A stretch of 64,000 bases of DNA, taken from the NCBI RefSeq assembly GCF_020497125.1, contig NC_059080.1:75126618-75190617 (forward strand), given 5' to 3'. Below the pieces are notes generated by a model. That model saw only the letters and a program-made list of their open reading frames with translations. It was not told where the DNA came from and did no database searches. Of this stretch, positions 1 to 11,100 are shown one piece after another (position 1 is the first letter of the stretch; the number at the start of each line of letters is the position of its first letter). This stretch comes from Mauremys mutica (Eukaryota; Chordata; Testudines; Geoemydidae). The translations under genes were made by a program, and so were the position numbers.

Positions 1-1
1 G

Positions 2-1378
2 AAGAAGAAAAAGCGGACTGTGCATTATCCAAACATTCCATCAGCTATACGCCCAGTACCCCACGGAGAAGGACTGCCGGTTCCTGATGCATCAGAATCA
101 TTCTCACTTGAGTCAGATGAGGAAGAGGAAGAGGATGAAACTTCTGGTCCTGAACCATCAATGTCACAGGACCCACATTTTCTCCCATCCTCCTCCTCTG
201 AACCACACCTCATAACACAAGGTGAACTGAATGATCTTGTCAGGGATTTGGAACTACCCAAGAGTAAGGCAGAGCTGTTGGGCTCCAGACTACAGCAGTG
301 GAATCTCCTGGCAGGTGATGTTAGTGTTTCCATGTTCCGTGACCGTCAAAAGGATCTTGTCCCATTCTTCTTCATGGAAGGTGATCTTGTAGCCTGCAAC
401 AACATTGGTGGTGTGATGGCAGCCCTCAACATCGTTCACGATCCAGATGAGTGGAGACTGTTCATTGATTCATCGAAGACGAGTCTTAAAGCTGTTTTAC
501 TGCATAATGGCAATGTTTTGCCATCAATTCCAGTTGGTCATGCAGTCCATAGGAAGGAAACCTATGACAACATGAAACAACTTTTGAGGTGCATAAACTA
601 TGACCAACATCAGTGGCAGCTTTGTGGTGATTTGAAGGTTGTTGCTCTCTTGCTTGGTCTGCAGACTGGATACACAAAGTACTGCTGTTTTCTCTGCGAA
701 TGGGATAGTCGTGCAAGAGATTCCCACTACATCAAGAAAGATTGGCCACTCCGACAGTCATTGGAGCCTGGGAGTAAAAGTGTTCAGCATCCACCACTTG
801 TTGACTCAAGGAAGATTTTGTTACCACCCTTACACATCAAGCTGGGTCTGATGAAGAACTTTGTCAAGGCCGTTGACAAAACACAAGCAGCTTTCAAGTA
901 CCTCCATGGAAAATTTCCAAGGTTAAGTGAAGCTAAGATAAAGGAAGGTGTCTTTGTTGGTCCTCAGATTCGTGAACTTCTTCGAGATGATGCATTTGAC
1001 CATGCACTGCGTGGCAAGGAAAAGACGGCATGGAAAGCCTTCCAGTTAGTGGCAATAAATTTTCTCGGAAACAACAAGGCAGACAACTACAGGTTGGTGG
1101 TGGAAAACCTCCTCAAGGCATACAAAAGCCTTGGTTGCAACATGTCACTAAAGATACATTTTTTGCACTCTCATCTAGATTTTTTTCCACCGAACTGCGG
1201 AGCAGTGAGCGACGAGCACGGCGAGCGATTTCACCAGGACATTGCAACAATGGAAAAACGCTATCAGGGCAAATGGAGCCCATCAATGCTTGCAGACTAT
1301 TGCTGGACAGTGACAAGAGATGCTCCATTTAATGAATACAAGAGACAAGCTAAGAAGCGCCGAGTAGACACTGAATAG
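2..1378 (+). CDS. Transposase-like protein, 5' end outside window
   Basis: Frame is open from base 2 to a TAG at 1376-1378. The first apparent start at 20 is GTG, not used by vertebrates for such genes, and the frame stays open upstream (lysine-rich KKKKRT), so the true start lies before the window. Numbering from base 20: acidic stretch at 31-40 (ESDEEEEEDE), a serine-rich linker, then a compact folded region. FIDSS at 148-152 followed by beta-strand-like segments, GDLKV at 203-207, a cysteine cluster YCCFLCEWDS at 221-230, and SDEHGERFHQD at 397-407 look like the D, D and E positions of an RNase H-fold transposase with a zinc insert. A basic tail (KRQAKKRR) ends the protein. AATAAA lies at 1420-1425. 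I recognise the style as a multicopy uncharacterised protein of arthropods and vertebrates, but I cannot name its superfamily. No introns or stops interrupt it, so it is either a recent insertion or under selection. The DDE assignment is inference. Confidence 0.7.
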   Translation, partial: KKKKRTVHYPNIPSAIRPVPHGEGLPVPDASESFSLESDEEEEEDETSGPEPSMSQDPHFLPSSSSEPHLITQGELNDLVRDLELPKSKAELLGSRLQQWNLLAGDVSVSMFRDRQKDLVPFFFMEGDLVACNNIGGVMAALNIVHDPDEWRLFIDSSKTSLKAVLLHNGNVLPSIPVGHAVHRKETYDNMKQLLRCINYDQHQWQLCGDLKVVALLLGLQTGYTKYCCFLCEWDSRARDSHYIKKDWPLRQSLEPGSKSVQHPPLVDSRKILLPPLHIKLGLMKNFVKAVDKTQAAFKYLHGKFPRLSEAKIKEGVFVGPQIRELLRDDAFDHALRGKEKTAWKAFQLVAINFLGNNKADNYRLVVENLLKAYKSLGCNMSLKIHFLHSHLDFFPPNCGAVSDEHGERFHQDIATMEKRYQGKWSPSMLADYCWTVTRDAPFNEYKRQAKKRRVDTE

Positions 1379-1419
1379 GACTAAACTTGTACATAATAGT
1401 TTTTTGCCTTTTGTTTCAT

Positions 1420-1425
1420 AATAAA
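1420..1425 (+). promoter_or_regulatory. Polyadenylation signal AATAAA after transposase-like ORF
   Basis: Canonical hexamer 42 bases after the stop codon. It fits a short 3' UTR for the upstream frame, but the surrounding DNA is AT-rich, so chance is possible. Confidence 0.4.
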
Positions 1426-4051
1426 TTTTAGTTATATAACCATTTTGCTGATTTTTAAAGTGTTACATAAACAGGACAGGTGAAATATTATCATGTAAAG
1501 CAACCATAAACACATGAAAAGACCTAGGTTTACAATTTATGATTAAAACTCTACTATCTACATAATATACATAGACATAAAATGTAAAAACTTAAATATC
1601 TTAGAAACAGTAGCCAATCAGTTGTTTTAATTGTCATATTTTAATTCAGCACATCAAAATACATAATAAATAGCACATTTTATCTCTGAAGCAGACGATT
1701 TCTCAAAAATTGTAGACCAGTATTATCAAAAAAGCATCTCTCTGACTGAAGTCCTGTTCAATGTGCTATACTTACAGCAATGGAGGTGGGGGAAAAAAAG
1801 CCGCCTTCAAAACTAGAGAATTCAGTGGAGCTATTCTGGATTCATGCTGTTGAAACTAGAATAATATTCTAGCCTCACACTGTAAACAGAACATTTTATC
1901 CATAACAATATACAATTAGAAGTTTAGGCATAATATTCCTCACATCAAAAGCTAAGCACTTTATTTTTATTACATTTCTATGGTATTTCCACAGTTTATA
2001 ATAGCGGAGATGTCCTCTGGTTTAGATGTTTTCTGGGCACTTAGTAGCTGGCTGAGTTAAAGGCCTGCTATTTACCAGCCAGGTATTGATTGTTAGAGTT
2101 CAAGTGAATTTCAGATAACAAATAGGGATTCTGACTCATTGGAAATTTCGGATTAGTGTAAGAACTAACTAACGTTTTGGGGGGAGGGGAAGAGAGAATC
2201 AACCTTGTACCTGTGTAAGTTTTATATTAGTGTTTCTGTGTTCATCAAAGACTAGAAGCTAGGATATTTTCCAAATTAAAAAAGCAATAAAAAAATTCAG
2301 GGAAATAAAATGCAGAAGAGAAAAACTGGCAAAACAAAATTGTAATATTTTGCAAAATTTTGCTGCTCTGCACAATTCACCTCACTTCTTGGATAAGATA
2401 GCACATTTCTACTTACATCCTGGAAGTCAAAGGGAGTTTTGCCTTGACTTCAGTGGATGCAGGATCAGGCTCTAAGTGCTTAATTAAAGCTAGTTTACAT
2501 GTTAACCTAAACATCTTCAAGACTTATAATACAGTATATGAATAGAATCACTTATGCAAATCAATTACCTTGTTTACCTTATGCTAGCAGTTTAAAGTTT
2601 TAACTCTTCTGTGTTGTATACAGTGCATTGTAAATGAAGTGGTGGTCTACACAGGATGTCACATCATAGCATTATTTAAACATTATGTCCAAGATGTATT
2701 ATATAAAATGTTTGTCAGCAAAATTTTCTTCAGTCCCTGCAGTCTTCTTTATGCTTGGAAGATCAGATGTTCATTCTGTTTGATGAGGTGAGAAATAATC
2801 ACTGATGGCATTCAAAGCAAAATAACCTTGGATATATGGTAGGTATTGTACCAATTCCAAGTCCACACACTTACAACTTTTATTGCAAAATTTGTGAGGT
2901 ATGATAAGCAGTACCAATAATAACATATGCAGTGGGAATTCTTCTTCTTAGTGTATGCACAACTTGCCTCAGGCGGCACGTGAGCAGGTTTTGGTCCAAT
3001 GGTTGGATCATTAGTTTCCCTGTCCCAGGGTGAATACTGAAGGGGAGTGTGACATGCTCTACTATGAGCTATAGACTTAAATTCTTATCCCTTACCTTTG
3101 AACATCCCTCTCAAAAAAAGATATCATTGCCAAAAAGTACATATTGGTTCACTGTAAAGTGCTGTACTTGCAGCAAGAAAATAAACATTAAGTTACTTAA
3201 CATGGAAAATTCATTTGAAAAAATGAGGTGCTGGTCTTAAGAAGGACTATCTACATTAGGACTTTTGGTGTAGCCCTGAACAAGGGGTGGTGCATAACAT
3301 GAATTAATCCAGGGGCAGCCCCAGAAAGTATTAAAAGTCATAATTCTTCCCCTGCTTCTACCTTGTTCAAGAAGAGGGAATAATTTGCTATAGGCTTAGA
3401 GAAAAAGAAAATTATGATTGCCTCCCACACCATGCCACTTTAACTGCACTGGTCAGAGGGATGGAGTCAAGGTTCTGCTCATTCCCTGCCCATCCCTACT
3501 CACCCGACCTGAGGGAGGAGTAAGCCAGTATGCAACACCTATTTATTCTGCATGCCCAGACTCATGGGATGGAGAGGTATGTATAAGTATAAGGTGGGGC
3601 TCTTTCTCTCCTGTATGATTGCATAGCACAAGTCACAATTTACCTCTAAGAGAGAAGAAGATTCAAAAGTCCAAAGGATGACCTTTAGCTTGACAGAGAT
3701 GCATTAGTAGTAATAGAAACAGTAACATTTCACACGAGGAAGGCAATTTCCATCTGAAGATTTCAAAACACTTTACAGAGCCAGGTAAGTATTATTCTCT
3801 CACTTTATGGTTGGGCTGCTCCTTTGGTGCGTATTTATGAACTACATCCTTACTCAGGATTGTACATAAAAGGCTAAAGCTGGCCAAAAATTTTCCATTT
3901 CATCTTTTCTTAATTGAAAAATTGTACAGAAAGTGTCTGCTTTCCTCAAAAAAAACCCCAAAACTGAACCATTTTCAGATGAAACAATAAAGTAAGTTTT
4001 CAGTTTTGTTTTGTTTTCCTCCAGAAATTTTTAAATTTTCTGAATGGGGAG
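1426..4051. other. Gene-free AT-rich tract with old repeat traces
   Basis: No convincing coding frame. A weak ancient repeat (core 'ttgacttcagtgg...ggatcagg') lies near 2435-2475. A MIR/LINE-tail-like stretch ('cactttacagag...taagtattatt') is at about 3765-3800. The ORFs here are under 70 codons, without homology signals. Confidence 0.6.
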
Positions 4052-4163
4052 TGTGACAGGGTAGACCAGCCCTGCACTGGTTCAGCAGGGGTTAATCCCA
4101 CTCTGTGGGCCAAGGAGGTCTTGTCCCCTTGGCTTTGCGGAGCATGCTCTAGCTAGAACCCGG

Positions 4164-4172
4164 ATATAAAAG
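4164..4172 (+). promoter_or_regulatory. TATA box of LTR-like block
   Basis: TATAAAAGG about 112 bases into the block, followed by a GC-rich leader. Activity is not shown by sequence. Confidence 0.4.
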
Positions 4173-4593
4173 GGAGCAACTCAGCTCAGTTGGGGCTGAA
4201 CAGAGGTTCACTGCAGGTTTCTGCAGAGGGACTGCCAACACTCCAGGAGACAGAGGCCAGTCAGACTGTGACAACTAGTGATCCCCCAGACACTGCTGAG
4301 GGAGGCGAAGCCGTGGGCTCCCCGAAACAACTAGCTGTGGAGAAACAGGTTGGAAGTAACCCAGGGAAACTTAACAGATAACCAGTCATAGAACTGGGAC
4401 TTGGTTCAGTATGTTTCAGCAGGATCCCCACTGAGCAGGTGGTGGACAACCCCACCACTGCCAGGGCCCTGGGTTGGACCTGGTGGAGTAGGGAGGGCCT
4501 GGGTCCCCCTTCCCTGGCTGCTGCCAGCCCTGAGCAGCTCACTTCCCCAGCCAGCCCAGCTGTCTGGCCATGCTACCCTGCCGCTCAAGCCCC

Positions 4594-4884
4594 GTTGACT
4601 CTGGCTATTGGGCCACCCAGCCCTGTGAGGAAGGCAGCCATATTGACTCTGGTCACTGGGACATGCAGCCTTGTGAAGGAGGGCAACCCTATGGACTCTG
4701 GCCACTAGGCCACACAGCCCTGTGAAGGAAGGGATCCATATAGATTATGGCCATTGGGCTATGCAGCCCTGAGAAGGAGGGCCTCCATATTGACTCTGGG
4801 CACTAGGCCTTGCAGCCCTGTGAGAGAGGACTCTCTATTGACCCTGATCATTGGACTGTACCTCCTGGAAGCCAGGGGCTGTCA
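4594..4884 (+). repeat. Minisatellite, about six units of 48-49 bp
   Basis: Each unit reads roughly ttgactctggccactgggcc, then a tgcagccctgtgaaggaggg-like half. Unit starts fall at about 4594, 4642, 4691, 4739, 4789 and 4837. Units differ by several substitutions, so the array is old. ORFs through it are by-products of the periodicity (48 is divisible by three). Confidence 0.8.
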
Positions 4885-5163
4885 TACAGCCTCACCTGTG
4901 GGGACACAACATCCCTCCCCTCCTCCTTCCCCAGGGGTGATGAGGTGTACCAGCCCTGCAACAGGGAGACAGTTATCCATATAGCTGTCTTTTAAGAATA
5001 GAGAGAGAATTTGAGGAAGCAGAATCAGTCAACAAAGTAGGAGGGGGGACATAAGAGTAATAAAGGCAGGTGAGATGAGGAAATAAAATCAACAGTGGAT
5101 TCTGATATGGGGAACTGATGAAAGACTAAATGAAATAACTACATTGTATAATGGTTATGGAGA

Positions 5164-5250
5164 AAAGCTCTCCCTTCTGTGTATCTGGCATCTTCACTAA
5201 GTGCTACAGCAGTGCAGCTGCACGGTAAGTGTAGAGAAGCCCTGGGTCTG
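5164..5250. mobile_element. Terminal fragment of a MITE family also seen at 46278-46645
   Basis: The text 'cttcactaagtgctacagcagtgcagctgcac' (5191-5222) matches 46590-46622 with few changes. Only the terminal part is present. Confidence 0.5.
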
Positions 5251-5789
5251 TCTAGTGCTTGACCCTAGTGCAGGCCTGCCCCTGCGATCTCAGATTTGGA
5301 GACTCCTGGGAAGTGCTCTGTGTTCTTTTAACCTGGTCAGCAACTGGAAATCTTCTGAGAGTGCTGCTGTTTTGAGCAGAAGCAGCAATCAATTTAAGCA
5401 GATGTCTTCTATTCTTAGCAGCAAATATTATCTCCTGTTGCATTTTCTGTGATGTCATCTTCCTGGATCCAGGAAGAAAGGAGAATGAAAGCAAGCACCA
5501 CAGTTGTTAAATCAATATAGTCCACACATTTTTAATATGCGAGCTCATAGAAAACGATAATACCTTCCAGGATGTGATAATTAAATCACTTGAAAATTTG
5601 ACTTCGGAACAAATTCTAATCCCAGATGTGCAATGTGTTTGAGTAACAGGAAAAATCTACCATCAGGGAGTAGTGAATGTTTCAAGATTTGCAGCAGTGG
5701 GCACCATGCAGTTCAGAGTCTCATCTGGTCCTTTGTTTCTTAATAGCCTGCAAAATACCTGCCAAAGAACAACAGCTGTAGAGAACACT

Positions 5790-6640
5790 CAGGCCTTGGC
5801 TACACTTGAGAGTTACAGCGCTGGTGGTGGCTTTACAGCACTGTAACTCACTCCCCGTCCACACTGGAAAGGCACATACAGCGCTGTATCTCCCTGGCTA
5901 CAGCGCTGCTTGTACTCCACCTCCACGAGAGGAATAAAGAGTATAGCGCTGCTGCTGCAGTGCTGGGGTGCCAGTGTAAACAGTGATTAATCTTACTACG
6001 CTGTAACTGACCTCCGGAAACTTCCTATAATGCTTTAAGTAAAGATAACACTCTTTGTTTTGTTGTGATGCCTCTGTTTGTTTTGTTGTGAACTCGGGGC
6101 TCCTGGAGCTGCTTATCTAAAAAACAAGCTACTGTTTGCTCGAACAGAGGCAGGCAGGGGGATCCCTTTGGAACGTCCACAGCTAGTGTTTGCTTGAGGA
6201 GAGAAGCAGCACGGCGGGCGGCGGGGGGGGGGAGGGGTGGTCCATTTCGGAGCAGCTGCTTATCTGGTCTGTGAGGAAAAAACCAAAGAAGGCTATTTGC
6301 ATTTAGTGAATGAAAGAGGGGTGGGGGAAGGGGTTGGAACTTGCAAGGCAGGGAGCTGACAGAGTGTCAGCTCCAAAAATCCACTCTCTCTCTCTCCCCC
6401 ACGCTCCCTGTCACACTCCACCTCACCCCCCTCTTTTGAAAAGCATGTTGCAGCCACTTAAACGCTGGGATAGCTGCCCATAATGCACCACTCCCAATAC
6501 TGCTGCAAATGCTGCAAATGTGGCCACGACAGTGTGCTGGTAGCTGTCAATGTGGCCACACTGCAGCGCTTTCCCTACACAGCTGTACGAAGACAGCTTT
6601 AACTCCCAGCGCTGTACAGCTGCAAGTGTAGCCATACCCT
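5790..6640. mobile_element. Non-autonomous DNA transposon with terminal inverted repeats, 851 bp
   Basis: The left end (ggccttggctacacttgag, then a tacagcgctgg run) is mirrored at the right end (cagcgctgtacagc, then tgcaagtgtagccatacc), giving inverted ends of about 30-35 bp. Internally GC-rich with a G-run at 6223-6235 and repeated 'acagcgctg' blocks near both ends; no transposase frame. CTCAG stands directly outside both ends, but the exact end and the target-site length cannot be fixed, so the superfamily (hAT-like suspected from the turtle families) stays open. Confidence 0.7.
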
Positions 6641-7504
6641 CAGCAATAAGAACAATTTATGAGTATGAACAACCAAACAATCGCAAGTTCTTGAAGTTCT
6701 TGAAAGGCAAGAGTCAAATGATATTTCCATAGTCCTTTGTTTTCTTTTGTTCTTCTTTTGCTATAATGTCTCCATAATAATGTGAATTTTGATTCTTCTC
6801 TAGAGTTTTAAATGGCCACAGAATTCACATGTAATAATATTACATCCAAGCCTTTATTCCTCACACCCTTCTCTTTGACTCTTGATAATAGCACTGTCCT
6901 GTCTACCATTGATAAAGATTGTTGAGGTGGCTTGCCAATCCTGACTTCCTCTTCCACACTTTTTTATATTATTCACCCTTCACATACAGGTTCTTTAAAA
7001 CTCCTGTGACTTTACATATGTCTCTGTGTAAATGTAAGTCATCTGACCCATGTTAAGGAACTGTGGGCTTGAGCTTCTGCATTGTATTTTAACTCTAAGA
7101 TTTTTTTTCTAACCCATGCTCAAACCTAGGGCTCTGGCGTTCACACGGCAGTGTGCAGACCCAAGTCAAAGTAACCATATCCCAGGTTCCCTAACATCCT
7201 TCTGTACCCTGAAATGTGGCTGCTGTAGCCCTAGGATCATGTTGAACTGTGGAAAAACTTTACTGCCCACCTTGCACATTACCAGGAAGCAGCTCTCTAT
7301 TGCAAACCCAGAAGGCACTTGCAGATTGGTGATCAGGAGAGAATGGGTTAACGCTGACCTGAGCTGCTGCCATTTACAAAGAAGGTGGGGTGGCTTCCAT
7401 TTTTGAGACAGTGGACTGCAGATTGTTGGGATAGAGAAGACTAAGGAAGTTGTCCCATGGAATTGTGGGATACTCCTGTCTGACTCCCAGAACCCAAGTC
7501 AAGT
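6641..7504. other. Gene-free tract
   Basis: AT-rich single-copy-looking DNA; the short ORFs at 7116-7406 show no recognisable domain. Nothing else supported. Confidence 0.5.
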
Positions 7505-7706
7505 GGGGCTGCATCTACACTGCAAAGCATAGTGCTCAGATCCTGGGTCCCATCTTAACTCAAGCTCAGACCCTCCAGCCCTGCAGGGTCCTGGAACATT
7601 GGGTCTAAGTCCTGAGTTAGGGCAACTGCAGTGTAGACACTAGGGAGGTTAGGCTTGAGCCTGAGCTCAAGCATGGGTTTATGTTGCAGTGGAGATACAC
7701 CCTATA
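7505..7706. mobile_element. Short MITE with 'tctacactgcaa' ends
   Basis: Left end ggctgcatctacactgcaa; right end ttgcagtggagatacaccc is its imperfect inverted copy, with an internal GTGTAGAC. Related copies sit at 34244-34453, 37843-37998 and 58652-58945. About 200 bp, non-coding, hAT-like by family resemblance. Confidence 0.6.
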
Positions 7707-8115
7707 ACATCTCTAAAATCCATTACTTCCTCTCTGTTCCAAATGAAAATCTGATTCATGCCTTCATTACCACATGCCTACTGACTACTATAATCTTCAC
7801 ATATCTACTTCATCGCCTCTCCAGACTGTGCAAAATACTAGTACCAAAATCTTCTCCTGTCATTACAGCCACATCATTTCCCTAGATTCTATTCCTTTTC
7901 CACATCAATTTCAAGTTCCTTGACTTCACCTGTAGGGCATTACACATCTCCAATTGTCTATGTGTATGTTTGTTGCCACTCATACACACTATCCTTTAAC
8001 TGTATTGTTCCAACCAATTTAGATTGTAAGTTCCTCAGGGCAATGACTGTCAGAGCTCTGTGTTTTGTAAAGTGATGTGAACACTTATAACACTATCAAA
8101 GTAATCATAACCACA
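7707..8115 (+). mobile_element. LINE (L2/CR1-type) 3' end, decayed
   Basis: The frame around 7814-7935 reads like the C-terminal end of a LINE reverse-transcriptase ORF (a 'Leu-Gln-x-Val-Gln-Asn' type start followed by a decayed 'Phe-His-Ile-x-Phe-Lys' stretch). It is followed by the typical tail 'attgtaagttcctcagggcaatgactgtc' at 8023-8051. Multiple frameshifts and stops; not functional. Confidence 0.5.
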
Positions 8116-11100
8116 ATCCACAGGGCATCACATGTGTCAAAGCGTATTTGTTGTGCACCAGATTACTAAGGATCACTGCTTTTATATAGTGAAGTGGGAC
8201 TGCAGGGCCTGAAGAAGAAGAAAAAGTTCTGAGTTATGAATCTCATCAAAACTGGCCTATGTAAGTAGTTATAGGTAAATGAGGCAACGATAAAAACTTA
8301 GTAGCTTTGCAAGAGAATCATTCCTAAATATATATACATTGTTTATCTCTGTCAAGATAGAAAAGGCCACTCCACAATATTATTAATCAGTGTGATACAC
8401 GCTGTAAGTATGAAAAAGTATCAGGAGAAAAGAGCATTTCATTTACTTCTACTTGGAAACCACTGTCAGGAGTCAATGAAATATCCAAAAAGCTATAGCA
8501 CAGTTTTGATCCATCTTCAGAATGGAATGTCCTACCAAGAATATTCCCATTTCATTCTGTCCTTTCTACTAGGGCCAAATCTTTCTCTGATTTTCTCCAG
8601 CATATAGCTGGAGTGACTCAGGTTAAGCCGGTGAAGTTACTTGTGATGTACTGAGAGCAAAATCTTGCCCAAATGGATTTGCACACATTTATCTAATGGC
8701 AGAATGGGGTGCTTTCTATGAAGGAGATAGCAAAGAGAAATTTTGAGGTGACGTAAATTAGTATGGGCTCAGTTCTCATTTCACTTACACTGATGTATCT
8801 CAGGAGTAACTCCACTGAAATAAATAAGAGATAAGATTTATTTGGTGGCAGACCAAATAAATAAATAGTAAAACTGCTGGAAGTGAAGGAAGAATAAGAC
8901 ATTGCATAAGTCATACATGCACCTATATTTTTTACACCTTCCTACATTTCCCCTGTTAGTATTAATTAGTTATTTTGCATACTCACTGGCCACTCTCTCC
9001 ATTCTGCTGCATCAAGATGACTCTGAGCCAGAAGATGGGGAGCTGTTTGCTTTCCACCACAGCAGCAGATGGATCTCTTGGATACATGAGGTGCCTTCTG
9101 GGCTGTGGTGATATATGACAGGACATGCAGATGTGTGAGTATCATGGAGGCAGTGTGATATGGCACCGCTGGTTTGCTGGGGCCCCTTTTAACAGTACAA
9201 GACAGTTCAGTCCCCATGACTATACAACTCATGAGCTCTTTGCTGAGATTACCAACATTGGTGCTAATTAGCACTCATTGTGATGTTGGATTTTATTATG
9301 TGGATACCTGTCCACAAGGGGACTAGGGCCAAATCTGGAAATTTAGATTTGGATTCAGATCCAAATTTCTCCACGTTCAATCTGTTTCAGCATTTTGAGC
9401 CATGTTCTTGGAATTGAAATGAAACCAATTAATTTCACATAGGCCACTGAACAACCATGCTACCGCTCAACCATCATCAATCTTCAACAAGTACAGGACC
9501 TAGAAGAAAACTCCAAATACCAATCCATTGAGATACTCAGTCTACATGTACTTCCTGACAGAGTAGTTGAGTTTAAGCAGAAGCTGACATCAAGTGATTA
9601 GGAACAAGAACCAGTGGAAAATGGTGAAAAGAAGGAAACAACACAGACCTTTTAAACTGTTACAGCAGTAAAAACAAGTATTTTCTTTACTACTGGTAAC
9701 AGACAGAGGAAACAGTTAGCAGCTGACAAGTCCCCTCCACTTTTGCTAGTCTTCACTTTTAGCTATAACGTTGAAGAGAGGATCTAGAAAATGCCCCAGA
9801 GTCGTAATAGATATCTCTGCTAAGACCTCTGCTAAGCAATGATGGTAGCTAATTTAGTAGTGCCTAGAGCCCATGCTGATGTGAAATAACAAGCCAGTTA
9901 TGTTTTATCTGACCAGAATCTCTTTTTCTATCTTGCTATAGCTAAGGGTGCATTACATTGTTTGGGAGTCTGTCTTCCAATTCCATTTCAGTCACAGAGA
10001 ATTTTAAAGTATGTATATTGCTTAATCACACTGCATGAAACTGCCCCTGGAAAAGTGAGACGCTGAGAGATTTCAGAAAGAGAAGCTGCTGTTTGTCAGT
10101 TTTCAGAAGGGCTGCTAGCACTAACAATAATATCAGTAACTTGTCTTGATAGCCTATTGTAACTGTCCCCAGCAGCTCATGGGCAATTTTCAGATACCAG
10201 GCAATACAAGATTGTCTTTTTGCTTTGTGTAGCTCTGTGTCAGGTGGCAGATGCTAAACTCAAGACCCTGCACAGAGATGCTGAGTTATTTCTGCTCACA
10301 TCTTCACAGCCAGCTCAGGAGGGTCCTGTTAGCTTCCAACCCAGACATATGGAAAGGTTTGAGAGAGTGTCTGTTGTTCAGGCAGAGGAAACTGAAGCAG
10401 GGAAGGAAGGATCCTATGGGGAAAGTCAAGGGACAAGTTTAGGCTGATGTGTACAGTAAGTTTTGTTGTTACTAAACAAAGGAAATCTCCAGAAAAGAGG
10501 AGAGGTTAGAACAACTAATCCAGTTGCTGAGCATATAATTGGGTGAACATGTGTTGAGAACAGGACGAATCAGCTCTTACTGTTTCACTGAACTATGAAC
10601 AGACATCAGTATTAATCAAATATGAAGTACAATTAGTTACCCTGCATAGTTAGCTGCTGATCTCCCTGCAGTGGACAAAGGTAAGGCACTATATTGATTC
10701 TTTCAAATCTGCAGCAGCCTTTGTGGAATCCTGGCCCCTTGGCTTCAATGGGAGTTTTACCATGGATTTAAATGAGACTGGGATGTCACCCATGGCCTTT
10801 TTCCAAATCTAGTGTGATTGCCACTAAATATATATATATTTGCATAAATTCTGGGGTTTTGCTGTCTGTAATTTTTTTTTATCCTTCTCTCTCACTTCCT
10901 GTGTTAATCAATTAATGTCAGTTTCTTTTCCCTTTTTTTAGTGGAAAATAAATGTAATAATAATTAAAATGTTGTGTGCCACAACTTTCCCATTTAACAA
11001 AAATTAAAAAGATGAATTTTGCATTTTTTGCCATGTTAAAACCAGGACTTTTCCCATTTGCTTGCCAGGACAATCTCACAAATAGTTAATGCTCTAGGAC

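Larger units (their letters stand above)
4052..4985 (+). mobile_element. LTR-like block with promoter and internal minisatellite
   Basis: Begins TGTGACAGGG, the same first ten bases as the minus-strand solo LTR at 56121. A TATAAAAGG box lies at 4164-4172 after GC-rich DNA, as in an LTR promoter. The downstream part is a run of about 48-bp repeats (separate entry). The 3' boundary is not clear: no TG...CA pair with a target duplication was found. A second 'accagccctgca' at about 4950 echoes 4070 and might mark a truncated second copy. Class not assigned. Confidence 0.45.
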
